From positions 6,792,270-6,856,269 of the forward strand of contig JAVDOI010000016.1 in assembly GCA_032191485.1 (NCBI GenBank): a stretch of DNA of 64,000 bases, in the 5' to 3' direction. Numbering within the stretch: position 1 is the stretch's first letter; each line of letters begins with the position of its first letter. The position numbers were made by a program, and so were the translations under genes. The DNA comes from Leptoclinus maculatus. Lineage: Eukaryota > Chordata > Actinopteri > Perciformes > Stichaeidae. The notes under the pieces are model-generated. The model saw nothing but the letters and a program-made list of their open reading frames with translations. It was not told the origin of the DNA and ran no database searches. Below, in pieces: positions 62,250-64,000 of this stretch.

Positions 62250-64000
62250 CATCCTAACCTCCAGGCCTCTGCTATGCTTCTCCCTAAGGGATGCTGTGTG
62301 AGTGATGAGAGGGTTGTGGAGCTTGGGAGAAGGTTTTGGTGAGATCTGGTCCAGGTCTTTCTGGGTGCATCCCTATTTATTCACTTGCCCCATCCAGGAC
62401 AATCTGCAAATGCAGCAAACAAACAAAGTTTAAAAGTGCTATGGAGATGGAAAATAGAGAACCCTTCTTATTCCCTCCCTTATTTCAACAGAATTAGTGT
62501 TATTAGGATGGTGTGTTTCCATCAACTGGTGTACTAAAAAGAACACGGCTCTGTTTAGTTTATTTTGTCAACTGAAGTGTGGACCAGATATTACATATTC
62601 TTACACTTCATCAGCATTTGCCATTTCTTTATTTGTTGGATATTTTATTATTGCACAATCAGCCCCTATGGGCGTTCCTTCTCCTCCCAATTCTTGACAG
62701 TCCCAACCCTTCGGAGAGTGCTGTTTACAGAAAAATAAGCATGAAACTAAAAGTACATGCTCAAACATCTATTTTTGTGTCTATATTTTGCACCATGATT
62801 TTGAGCATATTATGCCCACAAAAATAGAGATATAAGGGACATACTTTTTGACGGATTCTGAGCAGAATTGGGTTGAGCAGAGTTTGAAAAGTTTGTTCCC
62901 CAATGTAATATGCACCATTTGAAGGAAACAAAACACAATGATTGATAGCATGCAATGAAAGAGCTGGGTTGACAGTCTGAATCAACCAAAAAATAAATAT
63001 ACATATATCTTTTCCATTTTGAAACTGATGTGGGGGGAAAACATGAAGATAGATAGATATTATGGGTCCACTGTGACACCCTCAATGTGAAACAATAATG
63101 GTTTTCAGAATTTCCCTGTAACTTCTGTAATAAGGTACTGAATATACACAGCATCTCTATGGCAGGCCTACGGTTAATAGGGTTATAAGAATAACGTGCT
63201 GTACAGGTCAAGCCTAAGAGTACAACAAATGAAAACGCTAAAACTAAAATTATACATTTTACCATTTTAACACGACTTGTGTTTGTTTCGAGTGGACATG
63301 TTTGGTAAGTGAGGTTTTACAGACCAAGTAGTGAAAGACTTGAAGGTTAATGTACATTCAGTTTATTACACATAGAGGTGGGTGCATCATACCCAATAAA
63401 ACGTACCTGTAGTTTCCTCGTCTCCCCACTAGATGTCACCCATTGACCACACAATACAAGCCAGGGTACTTGTAAGGCGTCATACAATTTTGACTTAGGA
63501 CACACTTCAGATCTAACGTCAAAAACGACCAAGCAAATACAAAAAAAAGTATAATAGTATAGTTTGTTAATGAATGTGTATTTGTTTTACTTGTATATAA
63601 AGGACTTTAGCAATTAGGGTACTTTTTATGCAAATCACACTCGTGAAACGCACCTGGCCAAAGAATAGGACTACAAAACATGCTCATGTTGTTTATTCTG
63701 GCAATTTTTTGTTTATTTTATTTTGTTTGCTCCAATTTCATTTAAAATACCACCACCCCGGTGTGTAAATGTCATTTGTCCCACCCATCACATGACAGCT
63801 GAATTGGCTTTAACAGGATGCATGAGCAGGTATCAATATGTCATGAAATAAAGTTGAATGCATAGAAAATAAAGACTGAATGCACATTTAACAATATGAT
63901 GCTCAGGAGGATGGAAGGGGCCAGGATGTGGCATGTGTGCATGACGTCATTTCTCCATGTACTGTGCGCCATTTTGGAAGAAAAAAAATCTCGGATAATT

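Larger units (their letters stand above)
60527..64000. other. upstream intergenic DNA to the window edge
   Basis: It holds CA (61255-61320) and TA/TG (62207-62248) arrays, an 11-bp perfect hairpin at 62166-62198 and an octamer at 63628-63635. No exon of a neighbouring gene was recognised. Confidence 0.4.

Overview
The window is vertebrate nuclear DNA, most likely from a teleost fish. It is AT-leaning, split by very many CA/TG, CT and poly-G microsatellites, and has short coding exons with GT/AG borders. It contains no operons, no recognisable RNA genes and no recognisable transposon proteins.

I recognise one protein-coding gene, on the minus strand: an Early B-cell Factor (EBF/COE) transcription factor. 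Its N-terminus matches EBF3 better than EBF1 or EBF2, so I call it ebf3 (the ebf3a/ebf3b choice is open). Ten coding exons join in phase into the first 343 codons: exon 1 at 50827-50954, exon 2 at 50380-50536, exon 3 at 50015-50078, exon 4 at 49695-49750, exon 5 at 47758-47831, exon 6 at 45985-46053, exon 7 at 11677-11758, exon 8 at 9384-9525, exon 9 at 4443-4573 and exon 10 at 4144-4270. They encode the whole DNA-binding domain with its zinc knuckle and the TIG/IPT domain. The HLHLH dimerisation motif and the transactivation tail lie beyond the left edge. No exon 11 was found in 1-4143, so the gene is truncated at its 3' end by the window border.

Layout: 1-4143 is partial intron 10; 4144-4573 holds exons 10 and 9; 4574-9383 is intron 8; 9384-9525 is exon 8, with two in-frame donors; 9526-11676 is intron 7; 11677-11758 is exon 7; 11759-45984 is a 34-kb intron 6 that interrupts the DNA-binding domain; 45985-50954 holds exons 6 to 1; about 50955-51750 is the 5' UTR and promoter; 51750-64000 is upstream intergenic DNA without a recognised gene.

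Intron 6 and the upstream flank contain repeat-free blocks rich in homeodomain and POU-type motifs. They look like the conserved non-coding enhancers typical of developmental regulator loci, but conservation cannot be tested here. Items most worth a second look are the tandem donors of exon 8, an excess of POU octamers, a multi-frame-open GC-richer block at 53.8-54.1 kb, a possible TATA-linked first exon at 55.7 kb, a CArG/GC-box pair in the proximal promoter, and several inverted repeats.
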